Shown in pieces: positions 1 through 9,508 of a stretch of DNA of 64,000 nucleotides (its first letter is position 1; each line of letters opens with the position of its first letter). Position numbers and translations under genes: made by a program. The DNA is taken from NCBI RefSeq assembly GCF_012932215.1, contig NZ_CP048788.1, positions 2,542,001-2,606,000 of the forward strand, read 5' to 3'. The notes beneath the pieces were generated by a model. The model did not search any database, was not told the DNA's origin, and worked only from the letters and a program-made list of their open reading frames with translations. The stretch comes from Roseobacter ponti (GTDB lineage Bacteria; Pseudomonadota; Alphaproteobacteria; Rhodobacterales; Rhodobacteraceae).

Positions 1-27
1 CATCACTCTGACCAAAGGGAGAAAAGC

Positions 28-463
28 ATGAACAGCAACCTCATTCTCGTTATCGGCGCGACCGGAAAACCGCCAGCCGCGTCGGCGCAAAACCGGACGC
101 AGGGGGCGCCTGCGTGCGCCGTGCGTCGCGCCGTTCGGTGACCCCTCTCGACCGGGAAGTGCCCGAAACCCGGGCTCCGGCCCTTCAGGGCGTGACGGCA
201 GCCTGTATCACCTTTTTCCCCGATCCGGCTTTCCAGGGTGCTGTGGACAGGCCGGACTTGCTTTGTGAGGCCGCAAAAGACGCCGGTGTCAGGCATCTCG
301 TCCTGCTCTCCTCGCACGACATCCGGCACATCCCGATCAGCTTTGCAGATTTTCGCGCAGATATTGCCCGGTCCGGAGGCGCGCTCGGGGACGTCCGCCA
401 CGCGACCTTGCCGGTCTTGCCAGACGCGCGGCTCTGTCAGGTTGCTGGCCGGTTGCGGCCTGA
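28..463 (+). pseudogene. Broken NmrA-family NAD(P)-binding protein
   Basis: A good ribosome binding site (AAGGGAG) precedes an ATG that opens with a Rossmann-type start (LILVIGATGK). The frame then closes quickly. Removing the effect of about one missing A near position 73 restores TASRVGAK and a run ending AGVRHLVLLSS, which resembles NmrA/SDR-like oxidoreductases. The next readable piece, HIPISFADF, belongs near the family's C-terminal third, so roughly 100 residues appear to be missing. The expected end (RPPRDLAGLARRAALSGCW) is found in a third frame and stops at 461-463. Two frameshifts plus an internal deletion make this a pseudogene. The family assignment is from memory of NmrA sequences. 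Confidence 0.75.
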
Positions 464-867
464 ACGCCTGTTCACGTCCTCTCCGCAAGGACCTGATATG
501 ACCTTCACAGGTTTTGAAATCCCGGTTTCGCTGTCACCGGCGTCACGGTCGCCGGCATTGCTCGCTTCCTCCCTGCCGCACCGCAGGCTTTCTCTGCGAG
601 CTACGACATCACGCCCGTTCAGGAACCCGGTTTGCTCAGCAGGGTTCGGGCACCGGCGGCGGGGCCTTCTGCTCCTGGCGTGCTGATGCTGCAAGCCATT
701 CTGCGTCCCTGCTGCTCGCAGGGCTTCAGTGCGCCGGTCCTGCGCTGCCGGCATCAAACGGCAGGCCGTGCTGTCCGGGGTCGCGATAATAAAGTCAGCT
801 GCAGCCCCTGCCCTGCCCATCCTGTGCGGCACGGCAGGCCCTTATCCGGAAGCGATCTTCACCCGCC
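464..867. other. Gene-free stretch, possibly degraded coding DNA
   Basis: No intact gene is supported here. Pieces in different frames look faintly membrane-protein-like (for example AAGIKRQAVLSGV near 730-770), so this may be a second decayed gene following the NmrA remnant. No repeat, RNA gene or clear terminator was found. Confidence 0.35.
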
Positions 868-2496
868 CTATGGCAGAAGCATCCCGCGGATCATGAAGAA
901 GAACATCGCGGCAAGCACCGCCGCGACCGGCACGGTGATGATCCAGGCCGCAGCAATGCGCAGCAGCAGGTTACGCTTCACCAGTTCGACACGGTGCACC
1001 CGACCCAGACCACGTCTTTCCTGTTTGCCAAGCAGGCGGTCGGCAGAGGCCTGAGCTTTCATGTCGCGCAGCATTTCCCCCTTTGCGCCCACGTCCGCCG
1101 CATCGAACTGCGCGAGGAAGTCCTCGACAGCTTTCGGGTCACTGTCGGCATGATGGCTGCGTATGTCATCAAGCATGCGCGCATAGCTCGACTTGATATA
1201 TTCGCGCAGAAACCCGACACCGAAGACACCACCCACAGCAATATGGGTCGAGCTGACGGGCAACCCGAGCTGTGATGCGATAATCACCGTGATCGCCGCC
1301 GCCATGGCGATGCAGAAGGCACGGATCTTGTCGAGTTCGGTGATCTCGCTGCCAACCGTGCGGATGAGTTTTGGTCCATAAAGCGCCAGCCCCAGCGAAA
1401 TACCGATGGCCCCGACCGCCATGACCCAGATGGGGATGCCGGCCCTGGCGGAGATGCCACCCTGAGAAATGGCTTCGTTGATACCGGCAAGGGGCCCTAC
1501 CGCATTGGCGACGTCATTCGCTCCGTGCGCAAAGCTCAAAAGAGCCGCGGCAAAGATCAAAGGCACCGTAAAAAGCTCGTTCACACTCGCTTTGCGGTTT
1601 TCCAGACGCCCGGTCATCCGCCTGATATAGGGCCGCATGATCACGTAAACAGCAACGGCCACGGCGCATCCGATCAGGACCGCCACGGGGAACGGGACCT
1701 GCACCAGCTTTTTCACACCCTTCAGCATCAGGTATGTGGCGAATGCCCAGGCCATAAATGCCACCAGTACGGGCACCATCCGGTTGGCGGCCGCGAGGAC
1801 GTCGCGCTTGTAGGTGATAGAATGCTTGATCAGATAGAGGAACCCTGCTGCGATCAGCCCGCCCATCAGCGGCGAAATCACCCAGCTTGCCGCGATCTTG
1901 CCCACCACGGACCAGTCGGCGATACCCCAGCCTGAGGCCGCGATCCCCGCGCCCAGAACACCGCCGACAATCGAATGGGTTGTCGACACCGGTGCGCCAA
2001 TGACGGTGGCAAAATTCAGCCAGACCGCAGCCGCCAGCAGCGCAGCTATCATCAGCCAGATGAAAGTGTCCCGGTCCGCGACCAGATCAGGATCGATAAT
2101 CCCACTTTTGATCGTCCCGACGACATCCCCGCCGGCCACAAGTGCACCACCGGCCTCAAAAAATGCCGCGATGAATATGGCGCCGGTCAGTGTTATGGCC
2201 TGCGATCCGACGGCAGGTCCGACATTGTTGGCGACATCGTTCGCGCCGATGTTCATGGCCATATAGCCGCCGATCATAGCCGCGGCGACCATCAGGATGC
2301 CGTCTATGCCCCCATCGGTCCGGACAATGGTAAAAAGCATGATCCCCACGATGAAGATCAGCGCCGTTCCGAAGCGGAACAACTCGTCACGGTTTCGCTG
2401 AACGGCATGCTCAATATTTTCGGTTCGCAACACGGCAGGGCCCCCAAATTTTCTGCTAGCGGTAAGGCCATCATCGCAAGTCACAAAAGAGCTCAT
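868..2496 (-). CDS. pit: Inorganic phosphate permease, PiT family
   Basis: This 542-residue inner-membrane protein is a low-affinity phosphate (metal-phosphate) symporter of the PiT family. It carries the two family signature repeats, GANDVANNVGPAVGS in the N-terminal half and GANDVANAVGPLAGI in the C-terminal half, embedded in many hydrophobic helices. A hydrophilic segment of roughly 80 residues (SSYARMLDDIRSHH onward) lies before the last helix. The first ATG at 2496 lacks a convincing ribosome binding site; a GTG at 2433 would remove about 21 residues. It is divergent from the Na/Pi-type gene at 2656, which may share the 160-base control region. No PhoU gene is adjacent, although PhoU-like helices are fused to the neighbouring transporter. 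Confidence 0.93.
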   Translation of the reverse strand: MSSFVTCDDGLTASRKFGGPAVLRTENIEHAVQRNRDELFRFGTALIFIVGIMLFTIVRTDGGIDGILMVAAAMIGGYMAMNIGANDVANNVGPAVGSQAITLTGAIFIAAFFEAGGALVAGGDVVGTIKSGIIDPDLVADRDTFIWLMIAALLAAAVWLNFATVIGAPVSTTHSIVGGVLGAGIAASGWGIADWSVVGKIAASWVISPLMGGLIAAGFLYLIKHSITYKRDVLAAANRMVPVLVAFMAWAFATYLMLKGVKKLVQVPFPVAVLIGCAVAVAVYVIMRPYIRRMTGRLENRKASVNELFTVPLIFAAALLSFAHGANDVANAVGPLAGINEAISQGGISARAGIPIWVMAVGAIGISLGLALYGPKLIRTVGSEITELDKIRAFCIAMAAAITVIIASQLGLPVSSTHIAVGGVFGVGFLREYIKSSYARMLDDIRSHHADSDPKAVEDFLAQFDAADVGAKGEMLRDMKAQASADRLLGKQERRGLGRVHRVELVKRNLLLRIAAAWIITVPVAAVLAAMFFFMIRGMLLP

Positions 2497-2655
2497 ATGA
2501 CCCAGATCAATGAGGCCCTTCTGACTGTAGATATGTTTCCTGAATGCAACGCACTGCAGGGGGGGACGATTGATGAAGAAAAGGACGGTTCATGTCGCGC
2601 TGCCCGCGCGGAGGCGGCACCTGCACGCGCATGATTTCTCTGCCGGCCTGCCAGC

Positions 2656-4506
2656 ATGAGGCGTTGTTATCTTCCGGTCACAATCGGCGCGCTGCTGCTG
2701 ACATTCTGGTTCAGCCCTGATGCACAGGAAATTGCCGCCGGGGTCGCGATATTTCTTTTCGGTATGCTGATGCTGGAGGACGGCTTCAAGCTGCTCGGTG
2801 GGGGCACCCTTGAAAAGATTCTGGAGCGCTCAACGGCCTCGACACCCCGTGCGATCGGGTTCGGGATTTTTTCGACCACACTGTTGCAGTCCAGTTCCCT
2901 TGTCTCGATCGTGACCATATCATTTCTGAGCGCCGGGCTGATCTCGCTGACCGGCGGTGTGGGGGTCATATTCGGCGCGAACATCGGGACGACAACGGGT
3001 GCCTGGCTGGTTGCGGGGCTGGGCCTGAAAGTCAACATCGCGGCATATGCGATGCCGATGATCGCACTCAGTATTGTGCTCGTCTTCCAGAAACCGAGGG
3101 TCTTCCGGGGCATCGGTTATGCGCTCGGTGGACTGGGGTTTCTGTTCCTCGGCATCCATTACATGAAGGAAGGGTTTGACGCCTTTAAGGATCAGATCGA
3201 TCTTACGCGCTTTGCCCTGTCCGGTCTGGCGGGACTGTTCGTCTATTCCCTCATCGGCACCGCCGCCACCGTGATTATGCAGTCGAGCCACGCAACGATG
3301 GTTCTGATCCTCACGGCTCTCGCGGCCGGACAGATCAGCTACGAGAATGCGTTGGCACTGGCGATCGGCGCCAATATCGGAACAACAGTTACTGCAATCA
3401 TAGGCTCGCTCGGGGCAAACTTTCAGGGCAGGCGCCTCGCGCTGGCACATCTCATATTCAATATGGCAACTGCGATTGTCGCGCTGGCTTTCATCACACC
3501 TCTGCGCGGAACTGTGGACCGGATCAGCGATCTGGCGGGCATCGCCGCAACTGATTACACGATGAAACTCGCGGTGTTTCATACGATATTCAATGTTCTC
3601 GGCGTTGCACTTATGCTGCCGTTTCTGAGCCGGCTCATTCATTTTCTGGAACACCGCATACCCGAGCCGGCCCCGGATGTGAGCCGCCCGCGTTATCTCA
3701 ATGAGGCAGTCGACGAATTCCCGCAGGCCCTCGAGATCGCGCTGCGCAAAGAAGTGTTGCACCTATATGAAAACGCGGCGGAGCTTATTCTGCACGGGCT
3801 GAACCTGCATCGTGAGCAGGTTTATGCAACCGATGACGTCGCAGGGCTCGTCCGGAAGAGCCGTAAGCCCCTCGAAATTGACATCAACGAGGGCTATGAG
3901 CGCCGTGTAAAGACGCTGTATTCCGGCATCGTGGAGTTCAGCACGCGCGCCGGTGACAAGCGGATCGCGCCGGAGATTGCCGAACGCATATATTCCCTGC
4001 GCGACGTGGCGAGCAATATCGTGCAGGCGGTAAAATCCATCAAACATCTGCGCAAGAATATCCTGCGCTACACCGTCCGGTCGCATGGCGCGACGACGGA
4101 GCTTTATGACGAACTGCGCACAGAGATTGCCCGTATCGCGGTAGAAATCAGGAAGCTCGGCCTTGCCGAACCGCAGGGCCGCACCGCGCTCTGGCTCGAC
4201 CAGGAGCGTGCCCGGATCGAAGAAGACGCGCGCTCGGCATCACGGCGGGTTGAAACCCTCATCCGCACCGGCCAGCTGGATCCCACTGCCGCCACATCTT
4301 TCATGAACGATGCCGGATACGCCTACGACGCCATGCGCGATCTGATCGAAGCGGCCCGCAGCTATTACGTCGAAAGTGACACTGCGATGGCTGAAGTGGA
4401 ACGTATTCTTGCGCTCGACGAAGAAGAGCTCGATGAGGCATTGTCCGGCCGTCAGGGCAGCGGGAGTTCTCCCCCGCCGGAGTCAACGGTCACGAAACCG
4501 TCATGA
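2656..4506 (+). CDS. Na/Pi-cotransporter family protein with PhoU-like tail
   Basis: This 616-residue protein has two regions. Residues 1 to about 330 are hydrophobic with the duplicated NptA/NaPi-II motifs: TTLLQSSSLVSIV and VIMQSSHATMVLI, each followed by a GANIGTT motif. Residues from about 350 to 600 are charged and helical, resembling the PhoU-type helical domains seen in YjbB-like proteins. The family couples Na+ to phosphate movement; bacterial YjbB acts in phosphate export, so direction here is open. The first ATG is used although no strong ribosome binding site precedes it. It is divergent from the PiT permease and is followed closely by a small helical protein. Together with phn and ugp genes downstream it belongs to a phosphorus-related neighbourhood. 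Confidence 0.88.
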   Translation: MRRCYLPVTIGALLLTFWFSPDAQEIAAGVAIFLFGMLMLEDGFKLLGGGTLEKILERSTASTPRAIGFGIFSTTLLQSSSLVSIVTISFLSAGLISLTGGVGVIFGANIGTTTGAWLVAGLGLKVNIAAYAMPMIALSIVLVFQKPRVFRGIGYALGGLGFLFLGIHYMKEGFDAFKDQIDLTRFALSGLAGLFVYSLIGTAATVIMQSSHATMVLILTALAAGQISYENALALAIGANIGTTVTAIIGSLGANFQGRRLALAHLIFNMATAIVALAFITPLRGTVDRISDLAGIAATDYTMKLAVFHTIFNVLGVALMLPFLSRLIHFLEHRIPEPAPDVSRPRYLNEAVDEFPQALEIALRKEVLHLYENAAELILHGLNLHREQVYATDDVAGLVRKSRKPLEIDINEGYERRVKTLYSGIVEFSTRAGDKRIAPEIAERIYSLRDVASNIVQAVKSIKHLRKNILRYTVRSHGATTELYDELRTEIARIAVEIRKLGLAEPQGRTALWLDQERARIEEDARSASRRVETLIRTGQLDPTAATSFMNDAGYAYDAMRDLIEAARSYYVESDTAMAEVERILALDEEELDEALSGRQGSGSSPPPESTVTKPS

Positions 4507-4551
4507 AACATGTCCACCATCCACCCGAAGGTCAGGACCGGAGCATATAGT

Positions 4552-4800
4552 ATGGGTCTCAAAAAGCTTGCTGCGAAAGTCGACGATTATAATGCACGTC
4601 TCGAGAGCGGAAAGGCGCACAAAATAACGTCACACCATGTGCAGAAGGTGCTCGAAAAACTTCGCTCGAAATCGATCGCGCTTGAGGCTGAAATCTCGGA
4701 TGCGACCTCAGCGGACAGGAAAGCGCGGCTTGAAAGCAAGCTTCAGATCGCGCGTGCGCATATCGAACGGGCAGAATGGCTGCTTAAGGAACTGGCCTGA
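4552..4800 (+). CDS. Small helical protein of unknown function
   Basis: An 82-residue, highly charged protein starting MGLKKLAAK, with predicted long helices (KVLEKLRSKSIALEAEI and KLQIARAHIERAEWLLKEL) typical of a short coiled coil. I chose the ATG at 4552, which has a GGAG about 12 bases upstream. An earlier in-frame ATG at 4510, four bases after the Na/Pi-type gene stop, would add 14 residues but has no ribosome binding site. The tight spacing suggests co-transcription with the transporter. I do not recognise a named domain and propose no function. Confidence 0.7.
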   Translation: MGLKKLAAKVDDYNARLESGKAHKITSHHVQKVLEKLRSKSIALEAEISDATSADRKARLESKLQIARAHIERAEWLLKELA

Positions 4801-5001
4801 CCAAACGGGGTCGCGCGGGCGTCCGCCGCGAAGAATAACCGGGGCGTTTCGGAGTCACCGGGTTGCGCATGCAACAGAAGAACTTTCGCGGTCACGGACC
4901 AGTTTGTCGGTTCCTGCCCCGCCAGCAGCACCCGCGACTTAAGTATAGACAGAACCGGCCATGATCTGATTGCCTTGAAAGCAGCTGAGGGGCCATTGTT
5001 T

Positions 5002-8000
5002 TTGATTCGTAAACTCCGAAATTTAGCGATCGGACTGTGCTTCGCCACGGGTCTTGCCCTTCCGGAAATCACTTCTGCGCAAACCTGGCAGCCGCTGCTG
5101 CCGGAATTCGGAACGGGTGGAGGTGTGTGCACGGCAAACGGGGCGGAAACTGTGTGCTTATCATTTCAGTGCCATCCGCAGCGCGGTCTCGAATTTCAGA
5201 TTTTCCGGTCGTCTGTGCCGCGGAACGTACCCGCACAGGCCGCCGTTCAGATTGATACCGGCCCGGTGCGTATCATGAACTTTCGCGCCACTGACGGAGT
5301 TCAGGGGCTGGTTGCCAATCTCGATGTGGCTGGAAACGGCAGCGACATACTGCTGGATATGTCCAGCGGCAGAAGCATGGTTCTTCAGTCCGACCAGCGG
5401 TTCGTATTCCCGCTGACTGATGCCCGCGACCATATCTCGCGCGCGCTCGACCGCTGTCCGACGCACCGGTACGCGCGGCTGGAGAGTTTTTCTGATCTGG
5501 TGCGCACAGTGGAAGAGAAATCCGCACCCGACAAAGACACCACCCGTCTGGTTTATATGAACAGGACAGACAGTATCGGCCACGACCTGAGAACGGGTCG
5601 CACCGACGCAGGTCTGCGGGGCATCGTGGAAACAGACTGCATCGCGGCCTGTATTGCAGATCGCGACTGCGCACTGGCGGCGTATAATGAAAGCACGCGT
5701 ATCTGCTCGTTGAAATCCACCTTTGGTTCGCTGACAGAGAATACGAATGTTACAACGACTTATGTGCAGCACCGTCCGGCCATCCCTCCCGCGCCCCTGA
5801 TTCCGGGTCCGCCCGTGGTCCGGATTGAGCAGTTACGCGCGGTCGCGGGAGAGCCGGCGGGGGCTTACAAAAACCGGCTGCGCACCGCCTCCACAGGTCT
5901 CGGCGGGGATTGCCGTGCAGAAGCAGATGCCGCGCAACACGTAATCTCCGGGCTCAGGCTCGATGTGCCGGAAAGGCAGGCGCAGGCAGGTGGAAAAGTT
6001 GCTCTGAGCTGGGCTGTCGGTCTTATGTCAGAACGCGTGCCCCTCTGGCTCGTTGTGGCAGTCGACAGGCCGGCACGGTTTGCGGGTACAGGTTTTTTCG
6101 GTCTGAACGCCGGTGCCATGGGTCCTTTTGGCCTGCAGCAGGATGAAGAATTTCAGCGCGCATTCGTGCCGCTGTTTGAGGGTGAGCATGTTCAGAACGG
6201 AAAACTGGATCTGATCCCGCTTGAGGCCGGATCTTACACCATACGCATCACAGCACTCGCATATCTGCGCCGGTGTCAGCATGAACTGCCGCTCGGACAG
6301 TCAGAATTCCAGCTGACCGTGGCTCCAGCAGCGCCGGAAGTTGTGCTGCGTGATTTCACCGACGTCAATCCTTTTGACCGCAGAACAGATGTTCCCGAAT
6401 TCAACCGGCGCATCGACCTCAGTGATACCCGGTTTCAGATCCGGAACCTGTCGGACGGCAGTGAAGTCCTGTCGCGCGAGGGTAAAAACCTGGCTCTGTC
6501 GCCCACAAAGCGGTTCGTCGTCATTCATGACAATGCAAAATACGAGATCATCGATCTGGTCGATGGCGAGACGCTCGCGCAGGTCGACGGCGAGAGTCTG
6601 GCCTTCTGGAACGCAGACAGCTTCTTTATCAGCCAGGCCAGCAGCATGGGGGAGATCGGACTTGGCCAGACGATGCGGCCTTCGGTTTTTGTAAATCAGT
6701 ACCGGACCGGCCCGGCGTGTTGCGCCAATCGCGGGATGTCACATGTGTCAGTCAGCGTGGAAAACAGCCTGGTCCGCATCGCGGACCCGATCTGGAGTGA
6801 AAGTACGGCTGCCTGGTCCCTGCTTGACGGCACACGGATGGGCGCAGGGGACGTGGTCAGCTACGTTCCGGAGCGCAAACATCTGATATCAAAATCCTTC
6901 GGGCGGGATGTTCTGCGCACTGTTGGTATGGTCGCACCTCTGGATATCTCTGAAAAATGGGACATGCCTCTTGGCCCTCTGTTTGTGCACGGGCACGGCG
7001 TGACATATTCGAACGACGTCGAAGATGCGGAAGAGCGCGCGATCTTTGACATGGCACGGACCGGAGTTCAGACAGTCCCGATTGCGAAATCCGGGTTTGC
7101 CCCGTTTCAGACGGTGAGTGCCTCGACCATCCCCGCCGTGCTTCGGGGAATGTCTCCGGCTTCGACGGTGCGCCAGGCTGTCGGGTTTCAGTCTGCTCTG
7201 AGGCGCACCGGTCTTGACCTTGCTGATGCTCAACAGCCTGTCACCTGGCTGGATAAGCCGGTTCAGACGCCTTTGCGACCGGATACAGAGCCTGACCCGG
7301 AATTCGCAGCGACGATCAGCAAGGTGGAACAGGATCTCGCAAGGATTGGTCTGAAGGCGAACTGGGCGAAACACAATTTTGACAAAGGTGTGGCATCTTA
7401 CTGCGAACACCTCCCTTCGCCCGGCGATGTTACAACCCCGCTTCTGGCGGCCTATGAACTGGAACTTGCGCAGCGCTTTGATATCCTCGACCGGGTGATC
7501 TGGGTTCTTCGGGCACGGTGCGATGGTGGTGCCACGGCATCCTCTGTCAACCACCGGACAATCGTATCTGTTTTTGACAATCAGGCACCGGGGACTGCGC
7601 TTGGCAGCTATGCCGTTGAAGAAGGCGGCAGCTTCGGAGGTTCAAGAAAACCTTCAATCCTTGATGCAGGATACACCTCAAAAATCTTTGGAGAAAAGCT
7701 TCTGGTCTTCTTTGCCCCCGGAGAAGGGGCTCTTATGGTTTACGACCTGACGGGCCGGGAATTTCTGATGCAGCTGGACTATTCTGATCGCGGGGATCTG
7801 ATGTCAGACGTCTTCGTTGATGCAAGTCTGCAGCATCTTATTCAGCTTAATTCGGAAGGCAGCCTCGCGGTTTACCGGCTGGCGGACGGCGATCTGATAC
7901 TAAGGGGTCGGTATCTGGATGACGAACTGGTCTTCTGGACGGACGACTTTCAGTTTGATGCAACCGAAGAAGGGGCGGCCTTTGTCGAGCTTCGCTTTCC

Positions 8001-9123
8001 GGGCCGAGCCGGCCAGTTCAGTTTGCAGCAGTTTGATGACGCCCTGCGGGTGCCCGGGCTCTTACAGCGCGTGCTGGCAGGTGAGACCATTCCGCAGGCT
8101 GCGGCTTTCCCCGGGATACCACCGGAGATCACCGGTATCCTGAACGCAGATGACGGAAAAATCCACGGGATTGCCAATGTCATCACAAAAGGTTCTGCAG
8201 TTGCCGTCCGGCTCTTTCAGGATGGTGTGCTGACGGACAGTTTTGTTCCCGATGACGAGGGGCAGATTGTGATGTCATCTGTGCGCAAAAAAGGCGCACG
8301 CTGGGCTTCCCTTGTTGCTGAAGATCACAACGGGCTGGTCAGCCTGCCGGTAAATACTGATCTGGGGGCTGATCCGGGGGGGCTCGCGGATACCTTTTTT
8401 CTGGGGGTCGGTATCGATTACTACAAAGATGACCGGCTTGAGGATCTGAATTATGCCAAGGTGGATGCACTGCGCCTGTCAGACACTTTTTCGGCGCTCA
8501 GCGGCAGGACCATCAGTCTTGTTGAAAATGCGATCCTGACCGACCGGCGCGCGGGGCGCGAAGAGATACTCGCACAGATCAACCGTATAACGGGTTCGGC
8601 AAAGCCGGGAGACCACGTTGTGATGTTTTTTGCAGGCCACGGGCTCACAGATGATGACGGAGTATTTTATCTCGGTCTGTCCGGAACTGACCTGGATGAT
8701 CTGCCGGGAACCGCGTTGCGATGGTCTGAGATCGCAGAGCAGGTTGCTGATACAGGCGTCCGGATAACGGTGCTGCTGGATGCCTGTCATTCAGGTGCAG
8801 CCGCATCCGGTGCTTTTGCAACCAACGATTCCGCTGTCGAAGATCTTACAGGCTCTCTGTCGGGAACCGTTACCATTCTCGCGGCAGCCAAGGGCCGGCA
8901 GTTTTCCGGCGAGAGCCCGGATGCCGGCGGTGGTTACTTTACAGGTGCAATCAGCAAGGTTCTTGGCGACAAACGGGCCTTGTTCGACCAGAATGCAAAC
9001 GGCGTGCTCGAAGTCACCGAGCTTTATCGCGGCGTGAAGCATCTGGTTGTTGCACAACGGGGCCGGCATCAGACCCCATGGCTATCACGAAACAAACTGG
9101 TCGGAGAACATGGGCTCTTTTAA
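5002..9123 (+). CDS. Giant secreted caspase-family (peptidase C14) protein
   Basis: About 1373 residues. The TTG at 5002 is preferred because GAGGGG lies nine bases upstream and a clean signal peptide follows (basic RK, hydrophobic core, cleavage after TSA). An in-frame TTG at 4975 is the alternative. Residues about 187-256 contain a cysteine pattern (TDCIAACIADRDC, then ICSLKS) resembling a PAN/Apple module. The long middle, about 450-1130, is beta-rich and looks propeller-like (LALSPTKRFVVIHDN, FINQ-type strands). Residues 1131-1373 form a caspase/metacaspase domain with the catalytic pair H1213 (FFAGHG) and C1262 (LLDACHSG). Family knowledge gives cysteine protease activity; location outside the cytoplasm follows from the signal peptide. 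It overlaps the next gene by 14 bases, indicating translational coupling. Confidence 0.85.
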   Translation: MIRKLRNLAIGLCFATGLALPEITSAQTWQPLLPEFGTGGGVCTANGAETVCLSFQCHPQRGLEFQIFRSSVPRNVPAQAAVQIDTGPVRIMNFRATDGVQGLVANLDVAGNGSDILLDMSSGRSMVLQSDQRFVFPLTDARDHISRALDRCPTHRYARLESFSDLVRTVEEKSAPDKDTTRLVYMNRTDSIGHDLRTGRTDAGLRGIVETDCIAACIADRDCALAAYNESTRICSLKSTFGSLTENTNVTTTYVQHRPAIPPAPLIPGPPVVRIEQLRAVAGEPAGAYKNRLRTASTGLGGDCRAEADAAQHVISGLRLDVPERQAQAGGKVALSWAVGLMSERVPLWLVVAVDRPARFAGTGFFGLNAGAMGPFGLQQDEEFQRAFVPLFEGEHVQNGKLDLIPLEAGSYTIRITALAYLRRCQHELPLGQSEFQLTVAPAAPEVVLRDFTDVNPFDRRTDVPEFNRRIDLSDTRFQIRNLSDGSEVLSREGKNLALSPTKRFVVIHDNAKYEIIDLVDGETLAQVDGESLAFWNADSFFISQASSMGEIGLGQTMRPSVFVNQYRTGPACCANRGMSHVSVSVENSLVRIADPIWSESTAAWSLLDGTRMGAGDVVSYVPERKHLISKSFGRDVLRTVGMVAPLDISEKWDMPLGPLFVHGHGVTYSNDVEDAEERAIFDMARTGVQTVPIAKSGFAPFQTVSASTIPAVLRGMSPASTVRQAVGFQSALRRTGLDLADAQQPVTWLDKPVQTPLRPDTEPDPEFAATISKVEQDLARIGLKANWAKHNFDKGVASYCEHLPSPGDVTTPLLAAYELELAQRFDILDRVIWVLRARCDGGATASSVNHRTIVSVFDNQAPGTALGSYAVEEGGSFGGSRKPSILDAGYTSKIFGEKLLVFFAPGEGALMVYDLTGREFLMQLDYSDRGDLMSDVFVDASLQHLIQLNSEGSLAVYRLADGDLILRGRYLDDELVFWTDDFQFDATEEGAAFVELRFPGRAGQFSLQQFDDALRVPGLLQRVLAGETIPQAAAFPGIPPEITGILNADDGKIHGIANVITKGSAVAVRLFQDGVLTDSFVPDDEGQIVMSSVRKKGARWASLVAEDHNGLVSLPVNTDLGADPGGLADTFFLGVGIDYYKDDRLEDLNYAKVDALRLSDTFSALSGRTISLVENAILTDRRAGREEILAQINRITGSAKPGDHVVMFFAGHGLTDDDGVFYLGLSGTDLDDLPGTALRWSEIAEQVADTGVRITVLLDACHSGAAASGAFATNDSAVEDLTGSLSGTVTILAAAKGRQFSGESPDAGGGYFTGAISKVLGDKRALFDQNANGVLEVTELYRGVKHLVVAQRGRHQTPWLSRNKLVGEHGLF

Positions 9124-9508
9124 ACATTTCATACTCATAGCGGCCCTTGTACCCTGGCCTTCGACCGCCCTCGCCCAGTGCCGCGTCTGTGACGAAGTGA
9201 TTGAACTGAACTCGGATTACGCCCGGTGTTTTAATTCAGCTTTCGAGGAAATTCTGGCTGAGGCTGCAACCTCACCCAACGGGCGCGCCAGAGTGGACCT
9301 TGCCAGCTGCGATGACGGGACCGGCGAAAAAGACAGAGGCGGGCTGCTTGTTATGCCGTCCGTGCCGGGGCCGCAGAAAATATCCAAGTCGGTTTACCTG
9401 CTGGATGAAACATACATTATCTGCCTCAAAGAACTGCTGTCCCGGCATGCGGATGAGCTTGATCCCACGCGGACATTCGACCTCTACGAGGAATGCCGGG
9501 ATGGCTGA
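9110..9508 (+). CDS. Secreted six-cysteine protein in caspase operon
   Basis: A 132-residue protein beginning MGSFKHFILIAALV with a signal peptide ending ALA before QCRVC. The mature part has six cysteines (QC, VC, RC, SC, IC and EC contexts), which could make three disulfides in the periplasm. The ATG at 9110 lies inside the end of the caspase gene and has CGGAG just upstream; longer in-frame starts would run deep into that gene and lack a signal peptide at the N terminus. It overlaps the next gene by eight bases. No domain is recognised. Co-translation with a caspase-like protease suggests a partner, substrate or inhibitor, which is inference. Confidence 0.78.
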   Translation: MGSFKHFILIAALVPWPSTALAQCRVCDEVIELNSDYARCFNSAFEEILAEAATSPNGRARVDLASCDDGTGEKDRGGLLVMPSVPGPQKISKSVYLLDETYIICLKELLSRHADELDPTRTFDLYEECRDG

